DNA from: an uncultured Bacteroidales bacterium
Lineage (GTDB): Bacteria > Bacteroidota > Bacteroidia > Bacteroidales > P3
Length of the DNA: 64,000 nucleotides
Assembly (NCBI GenBank): GCA_944321735.1
Contig: CALUMK010000002.1
Coordinates: 167,596-231,595, forward strand
Reading direction: 5' to 3'
Both the position numbers and the translations under genes were made by a program. The notes under the pieces are model-generated. The model was not told the origin of the DNA. It searched no databases and saw only the letters and a list, made by a program, of their open reading frames with translations. Below, in pieces: positions 43,854 to 52,943 of the stretch (the stretch's first letter is position 1; every line of letters begins with the position of its first letter).

Positions 43854-44924
43854 ATGTCTTGGGGTAAAAAACTTTTTCCACTGCCTGATGGCCGGATTGT
43901 CGAGGCGCGGATGCCGGTCATCGTGTCGGCGAGCCGGAGGACGGATATCCCGGCCTTCTATGCGGATTGGTTTTTCGACCGCTTGGAGAAAGGCTATTCC
44001 CTTTGGACGAACCCGTTCAACAAACAGGAATCTTATGTGTCTTACCGGAACACGCGCTTCATTGTGTTCTGGTCGAAGAATCCCCGGCCATTGGCAGGCA
44101 AGCTGCCGGTTCTGGCAAGCAAGCGGATTGGCTGCTATATCCAATATACGTTGAACGATTACGAAAGGGAAGGCTTGGAACCTAATGTGCCGCCTTTGGC
44201 CGAACGCATCGAGACCTTCCGGCTTTTGTCGGCTCGTTTGGGCAAGGAAGCCGTGATATGGCGGTTCGACCCTTTGCTGCTGACCGAAGACTTGTCGATA
44301 GACGGCCTGTTGCAGAAAGTGGAAAGGATTGGCGATCGGTTGCAAGGCTATACGGAAAAATTAGTGTTCAGCTATGCCGATGTCGAGGCATACCGGAAAG
44401 TGAGGGCCAATTTGCAAAGAGGCGGCGTTGCCTATCGGGAATGGACCGAGTTGCAGATGGAAGAATTTGCTTCCCGGCTTTCGGCATTGAACCGGCGCAA
44501 GGGCTGGGGCTTCACTTTGGCTACTTGCGGGGAGAAAATCAGCTTGGAGCACTTCGGCATCGTCCATAATGCTTGCATAGACGGGGATTTGATACGGCAT
44601 CTGGCAGGAGAATCCCCGGCCTTGATGAAAGCCATGGGCGTGCAATCGGAGAATGTTGTCCAGCAGGGAGATTTGTTCGCAGCAGAGGATGTCTTGCCGC
44701 CGGAAGCCACCTTGCCTCCACGGCCTTGTTTCAAAAAGGTTTATCGGAAAGACCCTGGCCAGCGCAAGGCTTGCGGCTGCATGGAGTCCAAAGACATAGG
44801 CGAGTACGATACTTGCCCGCATCTTTGCCTCTATTGCTATGCCAACGCCAACCCGCAGAAGGCCTTGGCCAATTGGGAGAAGCATAAGCAGAGGCCTTTC
44901 GCTGAGACGATTACAGGGAAGTGA
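43854..44924 (+). CDS. DUF1848 domain-containing protein (radical SAM-like)
   Basis: The 356-residue protein has the DUF1848 hallmarks: PVIVSASRRTDIPAFYADWF near residue 22, FIVFWSKNPRP, YTLNDYEREG and VIWRFDPLL, and a C-terminal cysteine cluster CGCMESKDIGEYDTCPHLC followed by YCYAN. The family is thought to carry a Fe-S cluster and is related to radical SAM enzymes; the substrate is unknown. It has its own unit downstream of the hipBA promoter region. Confidence 0.93.
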   Translation: MSWGKKLFPLPDGRIVEARMPVIVSASRRTDIPAFYADWFFDRLEKGYSLWTNPFNKQESYVSYRNTRFIVFWSKNPRPLAGKLPVLASKRIGCYIQYTLNDYEREGLEPNVPPLAERIETFRLLSARLGKEAVIWRFDPLLLTEDLSIDGLLQKVERIGDRLQGYTEKLVFSYADVEAYRKVRANLQRGGVAYREWTELQMEEFASRLSALNRRKGWGFTLATCGEKISLEHFGIVHNACIDGDLIRHLAGESPALMKAMGVQSENVVQQGDLFAAEDVLPPEATLPPRPCFKKVYRKDPGQRKACGCMESKDIGEYDTCPHLCLYCYANANPQKALANWEKHKQRPFAETITGK

Positions 44925-45046
44925 AAAAAGAATGTAAAAATCCGGAATGGAAACCGTGAAGCTGTTTTATTATTGAGTAAGAAAATTATTTTGCTGTTCC
45001 ATAATCACGACGCGAAGCCGAAGCCGAACCGGAGTTTGCTTATTGG

Positions 45047-45174
45047 AAAAAAGTGATTTAGAGAGATGGGATGCGAGGCATCGGAACGAAAGAGAGCCGG
45101 GGAGCGTACTTGTGTACGTGACCCGGCTCTCTGAGTTTCGTAACGAAGCAGACCGCTCTCTAAATCACTTTTTT
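45047..45174 (-). repeat. Family A hairpin element after the M13 peptidase gene
   Basis: Outer arms 45047-45065 and 45156-45174 are perfectly complementary over 19 bp and the right arm overlaps the peptidase stop codon. Left box (minus) is at 45153-45139, right box near 45083-45070. The inner stem AGAGAGCCGGG/CCCGGCTCTCT (45091-45101 and 45122-45132) and the apex CGTAC/GTACG (45105-45109 and 45114-45118) are perfect. Poly-A/T ends make it a good bidirectional terminator as well. Confidence 0.92.
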
Positions 45175-47206
45175 ACCAGATGTGGGCTCGCTTGGTGGCC
45201 TCCAACCACATCCCATCCCCCTCTTCAATGCCAAACGCTTCCAAGAAAGCGTCCACATGCGGCAGCGTGCCGTTTACCCGCCATTTGCCAAGCGAGTGAA
45301 CGTCGAGCATCGTGAGGCGTTCAATTTCTTGGTCGCGGATGTTGCTGGCCCAAAGCGTGGCGTAAGACAAGAAGAAGCGCTGGGCTGGCGTGAAACCGTC
45401 GATTTCGCCTACCGGGTTTTCTTTCAAAGCCTTTTGCAGGGCCGCATAGGAAATATTCAGACCGCCGTTGTCAGCGATGTTTTCGCCCAAGGTCAGTTCC
45501 CCATTGGCATGGATGCCAGGCAGAACCTCGATTTTGTTGAAGTGGTCAACCAGCAATTGGGCGCGAGCCTCGAAGTTCTTGGCATCTTCGGCCGTCCACC
45601 AATCGTTCAGGTTGCCTTCCTTGTCGTAGAGACGGCCCTTGTCGTCAAAGCCGTGGGTCAGTTCGTGGGCGATAACTACGCCGATGCCGCCGTAATTGAT
45701 GGCATCATCGCCGGTGGCATAGAAGAAAGGAGGTTGCAGGATACCAGCCGGGAAGCAAATCTCATTGGTGGTAGGATTGTAGTAGGCATTGACCGTCTGC
45801 GGGGTCATGTGCCATTCGCTGCGATCCACCGGTTTGTCCAATTTGGAAAGCATGTATTGGGTTTCGAAAGCGGCATAGCGTTTCACATTGGCCCAGTAGG
45901 AATCGTCCTTGATTTCCAGGCCTGAGAAGTCGCGCCATTTGTCGGGATAGCCTACTTTTACCAAGATGGCATCCAATTTTTCCTGCCCTTTGGCCTTGGT
46001 CTCATCGCTCATCCAGGTATTGGCCGCCATGCGTTCGCCCATGGCAAGACGGACGTTTTCAACCAATTTCAAGATACGTTCCTTGGCGGCGGCCGGGAAA
46101 TACTTCTCTACATACATCTTGCCTACCGGTTCGCCCAGGATGCCGTTCACCGAACTTACGCTGCGTTTCCAGCGGGGTTTCATTTCCGTCTGTCCCGACA
46201 TGGTGCGTCCGTAGAAGTCGAAATTGGCTTCCACAAAGGCATCGCTCAGATAGGAAGAGGCGCTGCTAATCAGGTTCCATTCGTAGTAGGCTTTGATATC
46301 ATCCAAGTCGGCTTTGGCGAACAATTGCGCCATGCCTTTCATGAAGTCCATCTGGCCTGCCGAAAGTTCTTTTACTTCATGGTTGGGAGAAATGGCTTTG
46401 ATATAGGATTTCCAGTCGAATCCGGGGATCTTTTTTTGCAGTTCGTCCACGCTCATTTTGTTGTAGGACAGGTGCGGGTCACGCAATGACACCTTGTCCA
46501 TCTGCAATTTTGCCAGAGCCGTTTCCATCTTCAGGACCTGTTCCATCTTGGCTTTGGCTTCGTTTTCCGAAAAGCCGCAAAGCTGGAACATGCGTTGTAC
46601 GTGAGCTTTGTAGGCATCCAGGATGGGCTTGTGCTCTTCTTTCAGATAGTAGTCCCTGTCAGGAAGCCCGGTACCGGCTTGGTAAAGTTGAAAGAGGTTG
46701 GCCGTGCTGTTGCCAGGGTCGGAGCTGACATAGAAAGCGAAGAACGGGCTGGAAGTGGTCAGGTGCATCTGGACCAGCATGTCGAATGCGTCCTTTTTGT
46801 CTTTCATGCCGGCAATCGCGGCCAAGTCTTCCTTGATGGGGCTGTATCCGTCGGCGTTCAGCTTGGTCGAGTCCATGGCCACATTGAACAAAGTCCCTAT
46901 TTTGAGCGCATCGCCGCTTTCATTGGCGGTATTGGCTGCCAGGCCTTCAATCAGCGTGCGAAGCTGCTCCTGGTTGTCTTCGGCCAGTTTGTCGAATGAG
47001 CCGTAACGGGAATATTCCCCTGTCAGCGGATGGGCTTTCATCCAGCCCCCGCAGGCATACTGGTAGAAATCGGTTTTAGGATTGACCGAAGTGTCTAAAT
47101 TGGCCAAATCCAGAGTCTGAGGCTTTGAATCCACGTTTGAGTTTGATTTGCAAGATGTTCCAATAATGGCCAACGCCACTAAAGGAACAAAGATGACTTT
47201 TTTCAT
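45173..47206 (-). CDS. pepO: M13 family metallopeptidase (neprilysin-like lipoprotein)
   Basis: This zinc endopeptidase of 677 residues has a lipoprotein signal (LVALAIIGTSC, Cys 19), the M13 N-terminal domain, the zinc-binding helix IAHELTHGFDDKGRLYD and the downstream zinc ligand in LGENIADNGGL. NAYYNPTTNEICFPAGILQP is the substrate-binding edge strand. It is probably located on the periplasmic side or cell surface and degrades peptides. It forms a single-gene unit and its stop codon lies within the outer arm of a hairpin repeat. Confidence 0.95.
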   Translation of the reverse strand: MKKVIFVPLVALAIIGTSCKSNSNVDSKPQTLDLANLDTSVNPKTDFYQYACGGWMKAHPLTGEYSRYGSFDKLAEDNQEQLRTLIEGLAANTANESGDALKIGTLFNVAMDSTKLNADGYSPIKEDLAAIAGMKDKKDAFDMLVQMHLTTSSPFFAFYVSSDPGNSTANLFQLYQAGTGLPDRDYYLKEEHKPILDAYKAHVQRMFQLCGFSENEAKAKMEQVLKMETALAKLQMDKVSLRDPHLSYNKMSVDELQKKIPGFDWKSYIKAISPNHEVKELSAGQMDFMKGMAQLFAKADLDDIKAYYEWNLISSASSYLSDAFVEANFDFYGRTMSGQTEMKPRWKRSVSSVNGILGEPVGKMYVEKYFPAAAKERILKLVENVRLAMGERMAANTWMSDETKAKGQEKLDAILVKVGYPDKWRDFSGLEIKDDSYWANVKRYAAFETQYMLSKLDKPVDRSEWHMTPQTVNAYYNPTTNEICFPAGILQPPFFYATGDDAINYGGIGVVIAHELTHGFDDKGRLYDKEGNLNDWWTAEDAKNFEARAQLLVDHFNKIEVLPGIHANGELTLGENIADNGGLNISYAALQKALKENPVGEIDGFTPAQRFFLSYATLWASNIRDQEIERLTMLDVHSLGKWRVNGTLPHVDAFLEAFGIEEGDGMWLEATKRAHIW

Positions 47207-47347
47207 ATACCTTTGATTTTTAGTGATTTTTTTAATTGTCCGTTATTGGTTTTGGTTGTTTGGTTTTTCATGTTTTTCGCTTATGGGATGCTGTTTTCTG
47301 CGCATCCCGGTATGGTTGTGTGTGGTTGCAATTGCTTTTGCTTGGAG

Positions 47348-47962
47348 CTATTGGAATAAAAGCCCGACGCCGATATTCACGTATTGATAGGGTCTTAAGG
47401 CCTCTCCTCGATACCTGTATTCGTTGAGGGATATTCCGTATTTGGCAAAGATATTGAAGCCAAGAGGAATTTTCTTGCCCAAAGTGAGTTGCACTCCAAC
47501 CGTCGGCGCGAGTCCGAAGTTCCAAGACTTGTCACGCAAAGCCATGTCCAGGAAAATAACCTCCTGCCTCGTGTAAACGGCGCCTGCGCCAATCCCGATG
47601 TAGGGATGGATGATTCCTCGGGCAAGGATGGTGTACTTAATCGTGGCCATGACCGGTATGTCATACAGCTTGTTATAGGTGGAAGCTGTGATTATCGAGC
47701 CTGGAGCCAGTTCGAAAGAGGATCTTGCTTTGTTTTCGTAAAGTTGGTGAAAGCCGACATCGATGCCTAAGGACCAGTGTTTGGTGATATTGAAATCGAC
47801 CCAGAGGGAAGCTCCTCGCGGGGAAAACATATTGGCGAATTTGGAATACTTGCCTAGAGTGGTGGACACATCCCAGTTGATTCCGCCTTTTATGTCGATG
47901 GCTCGGACCGGGGCTGTTGCGCATCCCAGTACGATAAGCATGATGAAAATTATCCGTTTCAT
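47348..47962 (-). CDS. Outer-membrane beta-barrel protein
   Basis: The 204-residue protein has a signal peptide (IMLIVLGCATAPVRA), then alternating amphipathic strands (WDVSTTLGKY, HWSLGIDVGFHQLY, IPVMATIKYTI, PYIGIGAGAVYTRQ) and ends with VNIGVGLLFQ, near the aromatic C-terminal signature of barrels. It is probably an 8-stranded barrel of the OmpW/OmpX type. It lies 27 bases downstream of the DUF4136 lipoprotein gene and is likely co-transcribed. Confidence 0.82.
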   Translation of the reverse strand: MKRIIFIMLIVLGCATAPVRAIDIKGGINWDVSTTLGKYSKFANMFSPRGASLWVDFNITKHWSLGIDVGFHQLYENKARSSFELAPGSIITASTYNKLYDIPVMATIKYTILARGIIHPYIGIGAGAVYTRQEVIFLDMALRDKSWNFGLAPTVGVQLTLGKKIPLGFNIFAKYGISLNEYRYRGEALRPYQYVNIGVGLLFQ

Positions 47963-47989
47963 CTTAGTCTTGTTTTAGCTGCTTCCGGT

Positions 47990-48673
47990 TTAATGTAGCT
48001 CGACTTGTATGGGCTGAAAAGGAGCACATTGGGTCTGATTGAAACATTCTTTTATCGTGTTCCTGATTTCGGTTTCGCTTCGATTGTATCCGGTAAGCCC
48101 TTTGATGACAGCATTCCATACTACATTCATGACTTGTTTGCCTTCATGATTGGTGTATTTGTGCAAGGCGTCCCCCATTTGTATCGAATAGGTCTGAGTT
48201 GTATATGCGCTGGAGACATAGTACGGCGAGTAGTAATACGAATAATAGGGGTAATAGTAATATCCCCAGCCCCAGGGGTCGTATCCTCCCCAATACCCCG
48301 GGTCGTATGATATGGAAATGTTGGTTTCGGTGATTTCCATCATGGTCAGCCGTAGGTCAGCCTGGTTCTTGTCAGAGGCCAATTCGTATCCGGCATCTTC
48401 CATGCATTCGATGATTTGGTCATGGATTAGCCGGGAACGGGCGTTTTGCGTGATAGAAACCTTGTCATCTTCGATAACTCCCAGCGAATCGCTGATATAG
48501 AATGTTTTGTATTGTGTGAAGTTGGTGTCGGGCTCATAATAAGTCCAGGATACCAGCTGGGCGGTGTTGTCTCCTTCCATGCCAGGATATTCATCACAAG
48601 AATGTATGACCAAAGTTGTCATTGATAGGAAAATGGCGATGGAAATCCGGCAGAGTTTTTGCTGTTTTGACAT
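47990..48673 (-). CDS. DUF4136 lipoprotein
   Basis: A lipobox (MTTLVIHSC, Cys 26) is followed by the DUF4136 domain (TNFTQYKTFYI, ADLRLTMMEITETNISIS). A tyrosine-rich loop GYYYYPYYSYYYSPYY is typical of the family. ALHKYTNHEGKQVMNVVWNA is near the end. The protein is anchored in the envelope; its function is unknown. A -7-like TACTTTCG lies upstream on the minus strand. Confidence 0.9.
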   Translation of the reverse strand: MSKQQKLCRISIAIFLSMTTLVIHSCDEYPGMEGDNTAQLVSWTYYEPDTNFTQYKTFYISDSLGVIEDDKVSITQNARSRLIHDQIIECMEDAGYELASDKNQADLRLTMMEITETNISISYDPGYWGGYDPWGWGYYYYPYYSYYYSPYYVSSAYTTQTYSIQMGDALHKYTNHEGKQVMNVVWNAVIKGLTGYNRSETEIRNTIKECFNQTQCAPFQPIQVELH

Positions 48674-48706
48674 GTCCGGTACAGGTTATATATGATTTCT
48701 AACGGG

Positions 48707-48714
48707 CGAAAGTA
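48707..48714 (-). promoter_or_regulatory. -7-like element before the DUF4136 gene
   Basis: The minus strand reads TACTTTCG, 33 bases before the start codon. Confidence 0.4.
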
Positions 48715-48818
48715 CAAAAAAAGTCTGAATTTGCCTGTTTCTGACCTGATAGACGATGCCATGGACAGGATTTTTCATGTGCCTTGACTCCGGTGTCCAT
48801 GCAAAGGGTGCGGTTGGC

Positions 48819-50579
48819 TTAGGCTTCGATATCCTTTTCGAGTGTCTTGGAAGATTCCGCTGTCCAAAGCAAGGAGGTATCCGATACCGATTCGAGTTGC
48901 ACATGCCGGTTGGCGACGCAAAGTCTGGCATGGTTTGCCGGATTCCGGGCTTTGAAGATGTTCCATAGCAGGAACGCCTTTTCCAAACCGTCCCCGCAAC
49001 CGAAATTCCAGACTTCATCGGGTTGGGCCAAGCGATTCCCGGCATAGATGGATTCATGCGGCATTTGTTCCACTTTCCGGACCACTTCTTCCCAGGCAAG
49101 TCCGTCCGATTCCCGGATGCAGACCGGGTTGCGTTCCAGTGCGGCTTTGACGAAAGGCGTCCAATCGGTATGATCCATGTCCCTGTATGCATACAGGCTT
49201 AGAATGGCCAATGGATGCTTCTCTTCCAAGGCTTTTTGGTGCAGGTAGGTTGAGATTTCTTCCCGGCTCTGGTTCGGATGGATATCTAGAAGCGGGGCGG
49301 GGACAAAGTCTTTTTCAGAGGCATTCGGCAGGCGAGGCTCGGTTTTCAGGAATTGTTGTAATTCATTGAACATCTTTTGCCTGTTGGGGCATTCACGGCA
49401 TTGCTCCTTGCCCATGAAGTATGCGGCATATTCGTCGAGCCTGGTATGGGGATGCGTATTCAGGTATTCCTCGATTTCGTTGATTATCATTTTGTCCCCG
49501 ATGGGAGCCAAGGCGAAGTCCTGGCTGTTCATTTCCTCGATCAGGGCTTGACGACTCTCGTTATCGAAGCGGTTCTTGCTGGAACGCTGGGTGTTGAAGA
49601 TGCTTTCCAAGGGGATGTAGCATTCTTTTCCATTGCGTATGTGCTTGTATTGGAAACATTTCCAGTAGCATTCCCGGCTGTAGAGGAAATTGGCGAAGTA
49701 TTCGAAGCTGAGCTCGGCTTCCAGAAAAGCGCGGAACTTGTCTTTGAAGAACGCAAAACGTTCCGGATCAATGGTGGCTTTCTTGTAGAAGGTGTGCATG
49801 CAGCCGCTCAAGTGTGAGACAATGGTGATTCGTTCGTGTTCGATGGAGCGTCGGGCTTTGGCCGAAAGTTCGGTGCCGTTGTACCACATGTTCTTGGTTA
49901 CGATACGGCGGTTGTTGGTCATGAAACCGTCTTTCTCGGCAATGAAATTCTGCGAGTGCAAAGGCGTGCCGATCATGAAGATGTCCTTGAGCGGAATCTG
50001 CCCAACGATAAATAAGGCGGCTACGTACAAGGCGGCCAATGAGACGCATTCCCCGGCTCCACAGCTGTAGCCTTCCTTGCGCTTGAAGGCCATCATGGCT
50101 TCGACTGTTTCCGTTTTCCAGTAAGGAATCACCTCGGTATTGTACTTGTCCAAGCCGAAATGGCGGCGGATGTCCACGTCGTAGTAATATTTGTCGCCTT
50201 CGTAGCCGAACAGCGCGTTGGACTGTGCTAAGGCTTTAGGGTCGATGAAGTCTTTGAAACGGTTGATTTCCTTTTCTTTGGTGGTGAGCCCCCAGGTTTC
50301 CAAGTCCAGGTTGAACACGAAGTGGTCCATGATGTACTGCTTGACCCGGTTAATCTTGTAGCTGAACGACTTCTTTCCGATATTCTTGAACCAAGGATCT
50401 TCTTTCCATTTCCAGATTTCCGGCGACATGATGTTGGCCAAGACCAGCGAGTACATCAAGTCGGGGAAGATGAAGATTTCCATGTCCGAAAGGCTCGATG
50501 CCGAGGAATACATTTCCATTTCCTTTGGAGTGGCAGGCGAGATGGGGACTTTTTTTTCTTGAGTTTCTATGGTTTTCAT
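48819..50579 (-). CDS. Cytoplasmic protein with transglutaminase-like Cys-His-Asn motif
   Basis: I do not recognise a named family for this 586-residue protein. It has no signal peptide. Near residue 190 the segment YSCGAGECVSLAALYVAALF is followed by IGTPLHSQNFI and DGFMTNNRR, the order and spacing of the Cys, His and Asp/Asn residues of transglutaminase-like cysteine proteases. The C-terminal half is helical with CRECPNRQ near residue 400 and TPR-like features. ATG 50579 is chosen; the longer frame begins at TTG. It lies 69 bases after the LD-carboxypeptidase gene. Activity is inference. Confidence 0.7.
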   Translation of the reverse strand: MKTIETQEKKVPISPATPKEMEMYSSASSLSDMEIFIFPDLMYSLVLANIMSPEIWKWKEDPWFKNIGKKSFSYKINRVKQYIMDHFVFNLDLETWGLTTKEKEINRFKDFIDPKALAQSNALFGYEGDKYYYDVDIRRHFGLDKYNTEVIPYWKTETVEAMMAFKRKEGYSCGAGECVSLAALYVAALFIVGQIPLKDIFMIGTPLHSQNFIAEKDGFMTNNRRIVTKNMWYNGTELSAKARRSIEHERITIVSHLSGCMHTFYKKATIDPERFAFFKDKFRAFLEAELSFEYFANFLYSRECYWKCFQYKHIRNGKECYIPLESIFNTQRSSKNRFDNESRQALIEEMNSQDFALAPIGDKMIINEIEEYLNTHPHTRLDEYAAYFMGKEQCRECPNRQKMFNELQQFLKTEPRLPNASEKDFVPAPLLDIHPNQSREEISTYLHQKALEEKHPLAILSLYAYRDMDHTDWTPFVKAALERNPVCIRESDGLAWEEVVRKVEQMPHESIYAGNRLAQPDEVWNFGCGDGLEKAFLLWNIFKARNPANHARLCVANRHVQLESVSDTSLLWTAESSKTLEKDIEA

Positions 50580-50648
50580 GGTGTCGGTTTGCGGTTGGGC
50601 TCTCAAAATAGGATTTCGGTTTCCTTGGGACTGTTTATTGCATGTCCC

Positions 50649-51578
50649 TCAGGGAAGTATGAAGCTTAGTTGCGAAGGATCCCCTGCTTGAGCAGACACT
50701 TCCAGGCAGGCGGGAATACCCATGTACAGCGTGTGGTTGTGCGGAATGTGCCCGGCAGGGAAACCGTAGCAGACCGGGTAGGTCTTGCCTTCGGTGTAAC
50801 GGGAAATGATTTCCCAGACGTTTCTCATATAGGGGTTCGCCCCTTTTTTGATAAGGGTGAAGGTGCCCACAATGAGACCGGCCGGATTTTCGAACCATCC
50901 TCCTCTGGCCAAGTTGAGCAGCATTCTGTCTATATGGTAATCGTATTCATCCAGATCTTCAATGAAGAGGATCTTGCCGCTGGGGTCAATGTCGGTAGGT
51001 GTTCCTCGCAGACTGTAAAGGATGGACAGGTTTCCTCCGATAAGCGGGGCTGTGACGATGCCGGGTCTGTTGAGGAACTGGTTTCGGAATCGGTAAATCA
51101 GTCCTTCACCGAATAAAGCGGCATGAAGCGTGCCGGTGGAGGCCAACGCGTCCTCGCTGCTGCTTGATGGGTAGGTTTGCGGCATGGTGGAGTGAATGCT
51201 GGCAATATGCAGGTTCTGTTGCAAGTGTGAATGGAAAACCGTGATATCGCTAAAACCGACGATCCATTTCGGATTAAGGCGGAAGCGGCTAAAATCCAAC
51301 TGGTCAATGATACGTGCCGAACCATATCCTCCGCGTGTGCAGATGATGGCTTTGATCTCCGGGTTGTCCAGCGCCCGTTGGAAGTCTGCGGCTCGTTCTT
51401 GGTCGCTTCCGGCAAAAGTGCCGCAATGTTTGAGCGCGTGCAGCCCTGTTTCGTATTTTAATCCCCAGCTTTCTATCAAGCGGATACCTCGTTCCAGGCA
51501 GGCTGTCGTGATGCAACCGGCCGGGGAGACAAAAGCGACTTTCTGGCCTTTCTGCAAAAAGGGTGGGATGGTATTCAT
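50649..51578 (-). CDS. ldcA: S66 family LD-carboxypeptidase
   Basis: The enzyme removes the terminal D-Ala from the tetrapeptide of recycled murein. The nucleophile Ser is in ICTRGGYGSARIIDQLDF, the Glu in ILFIEDLDEYDYHIDRML, and the His in GFPAGHIPHNHTL. VAFVSPAGCI near the N-terminus is typical. ATG 51578 is chosen; the frame is open to 51623. About 309 residues is normal. A promoter is shared with divergent hydF. Confidence 0.93.
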   Translation of the reverse strand: MNTIPPFLQKGQKVAFVSPAGCITTACLERGIRLIESWGLKYETGLHALKHCGTFAGSDQERAADFQRALDNPEIKAIICTRGGYGSARIIDQLDFSRFRLNPKWIVGFSDITVFHSHLQQNLHIASIHSTMPQTYPSSSSEDALASTGTLHAALFGEGLIYRFRNQFLNRPGIVTAPLIGGNLSILYSLRGTPTDIDPSGKILFIEDLDEYDYHIDRMLLNLARGGWFENPAGLIVGTFTLIKKGANPYMRNVWEIISRYTEGKTYPVCYGFPAGHIPHNHTLYMGIPACLEVSAQAGDPSQLSFILP

Positions 51579-51610
51579 GGCATTTGCACGCATTGTTGGG
51601 AACTCGACTG

Positions 51611-51650
51611 CAAAACTACGCATATTTTCCGGGCTTTTTGCTTATCTTCG
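51611..51650. promoter_or_regulatory. Divergent ldcA / hydF promoter region
   Basis: The minus strand carries TAGTTTTG at 51618-51611 (full -7 match, for ldcA). The plus strand carries TATCTTCG at 51643-51650 (one mismatch), 21 bases before hydF. Confidence 0.5.
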
Positions 51651-51670
51651 CTTGATTAAAGATTGTAACT

Positions 51671-52903
51671 ATGAGCCAGGAATTATATATAGGCCTCTTC
51701 GGAAGGCGGAACCAAGGCAAAAGCAGCCTGATTAACCTTCTTGCCGGGCAGCAGGTATCCATTGTGTCCGAGAATCCGGGCACGACCACCGACCCGGTCA
51801 AGAAGTCTTGCGAACTGTTCGGCATAGGCAAATGCGTGTTTATCGACACGGCCGGATTCGACGATGCCGGCGAAGTGGGGCGGAAACGGGTAGAGAAGAC
51901 CAAGGATATGGTTCTGCGGATGGATGCGGGAATCCTGCTGGTTTCAGCTAATACTTTCACCGAAGAAGACAAGTCTTTTGCCAATTATTTGCAGGAGGCC
52001 GGTGTGCCATTTTTGATTGTGCATAATAAATCGGATGCAACTCCTTTGTCCGCTACATTCAAACAAATGTTGCAGAAATTGTACCCGGCTTGTACGGTCT
52101 TGGATTTCAGTATCAAGGAGGCTTTATTGATGGCCGCTTCCGTGGAATGTCCCTATCTGCCGATATCCGAGGCATTGAAGAATCTGCTGGATCGGTACGG
52201 TTTGGTGCATAAACCGGTTATGGCATTGGAAGGTATTGTCCGTCAAGGTGATGTTGTGGTTTTGGTGTGTCCGGTCGATGCCGAAGCGCCGAAGGAACGT
52301 TTGATTTTGCCGCAGGTGATGATGGCGAGGCAATGCCTGGATTTGCATGCGATGCCGTTTTTATGCCAGGTGGAAGAATTGCCTGCGGTTTTATCAAGAT
52401 TGAAGGCGAATCCTGCTTTGGTGATTACCGATAGCCAGGCATTCAAGCAAGTGGCGCAGCTTTTGCCGCCGGATATCCCCTTGACCAGTTTCAGTATCTG
52501 CCTGGCTCGGCAGAAAGGGCATTTTGACGATTATATCCGGGGAAGCGAGGCCTTTTCGCGTTTGCAGGACGGCGACAGGATTCTGATGTTGGAATCGTGT
52601 ACGCATCAAGTCAATTGCCATGATATAGGCCGGTCCAAGTTGCCGGCAGCCTTGAAGAAAGCCGTGGGCAAAGATTTGTCTTTTAGCTATGTGTCAGGCT
52701 TGGATCCGCTTCCTTCCGCATTGGACGTTTTTGCTATGGCCATCCAATGCGGCGGATGCATGGTTAGCGAGCGTCAGCTATCCGTCCGTGTCGGGCAGCT
52801 GCTCAAAACTGGGCTTCCCGTCTGCAATTACGGAATGACGCTTGCTTGGGCTAACGGGATTTTTGATCGTGCCGTGCAGCCGTTTGTGCAGGATGCTTGT
52901 TAG
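51671..52903 (+). CDS. hydF: [FeFe]-hydrogenase H-cluster maturation GTPase HydF
   Basis: HydF is the GTP-dependent scaffold on which the 2Fe subcluster of [FeFe]-hydrogenase is assembled. The N-terminal G domain has GLFGRRNQGKSSLINLLAGQ, NPGTTTDP, FIDTAGFDDAGE and VHNKSD. The C-terminal cluster-binding domain has SCTHQVNCHDIGR and IQCGGCM (the CxHx(n)CxxC set). The length of 410 residues is normal. hydE, hydG and a hydrogenase are not in the window, so they must be elsewhere. Its presence indicates a fermentative, hydrogen-metabolising anaerobe. Confidence 0.97.
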   Translation: MSQELYIGLFGRRNQGKSSLINLLAGQQVSIVSENPGTTTDPVKKSCELFGIGKCVFIDTAGFDDAGEVGRKRVEKTKDMVLRMDAGILLVSANTFTEEDKSFANYLQEAGVPFLIVHNKSDATPLSATFKQMLQKLYPACTVLDFSIKEALLMAASVECPYLPISEALKNLLDRYGLVHKPVMALEGIVRQGDVVVLVCPVDAEAPKERLILPQVMMARQCLDLHAMPFLCQVEELPAVLSRLKANPALVITDSQAFKQVAQLLPPDIPLTSFSICLARQKGHFDDYIRGSEAFSRLQDGDRILMLESCTHQVNCHDIGRSKLPAALKKAVGKDLSFSYVSGLDPLPSALDVFAMAIQCGGCMVSERQLSVRVGQLLKTGLPVCNYGMTLAWANGIFDRAVQPFVQDAC

Positions 52904-52943
52904 GGTTTCTTGTTATTGCAAGTCTTCTTGCTGTATTGTGAGG

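Noticed and set aside
48686-49192. 168-codon minus-strand frame
   Set aside because: Overlaps the 3' part of the transglutaminase-like gene in another frame and lacks a credible domain.
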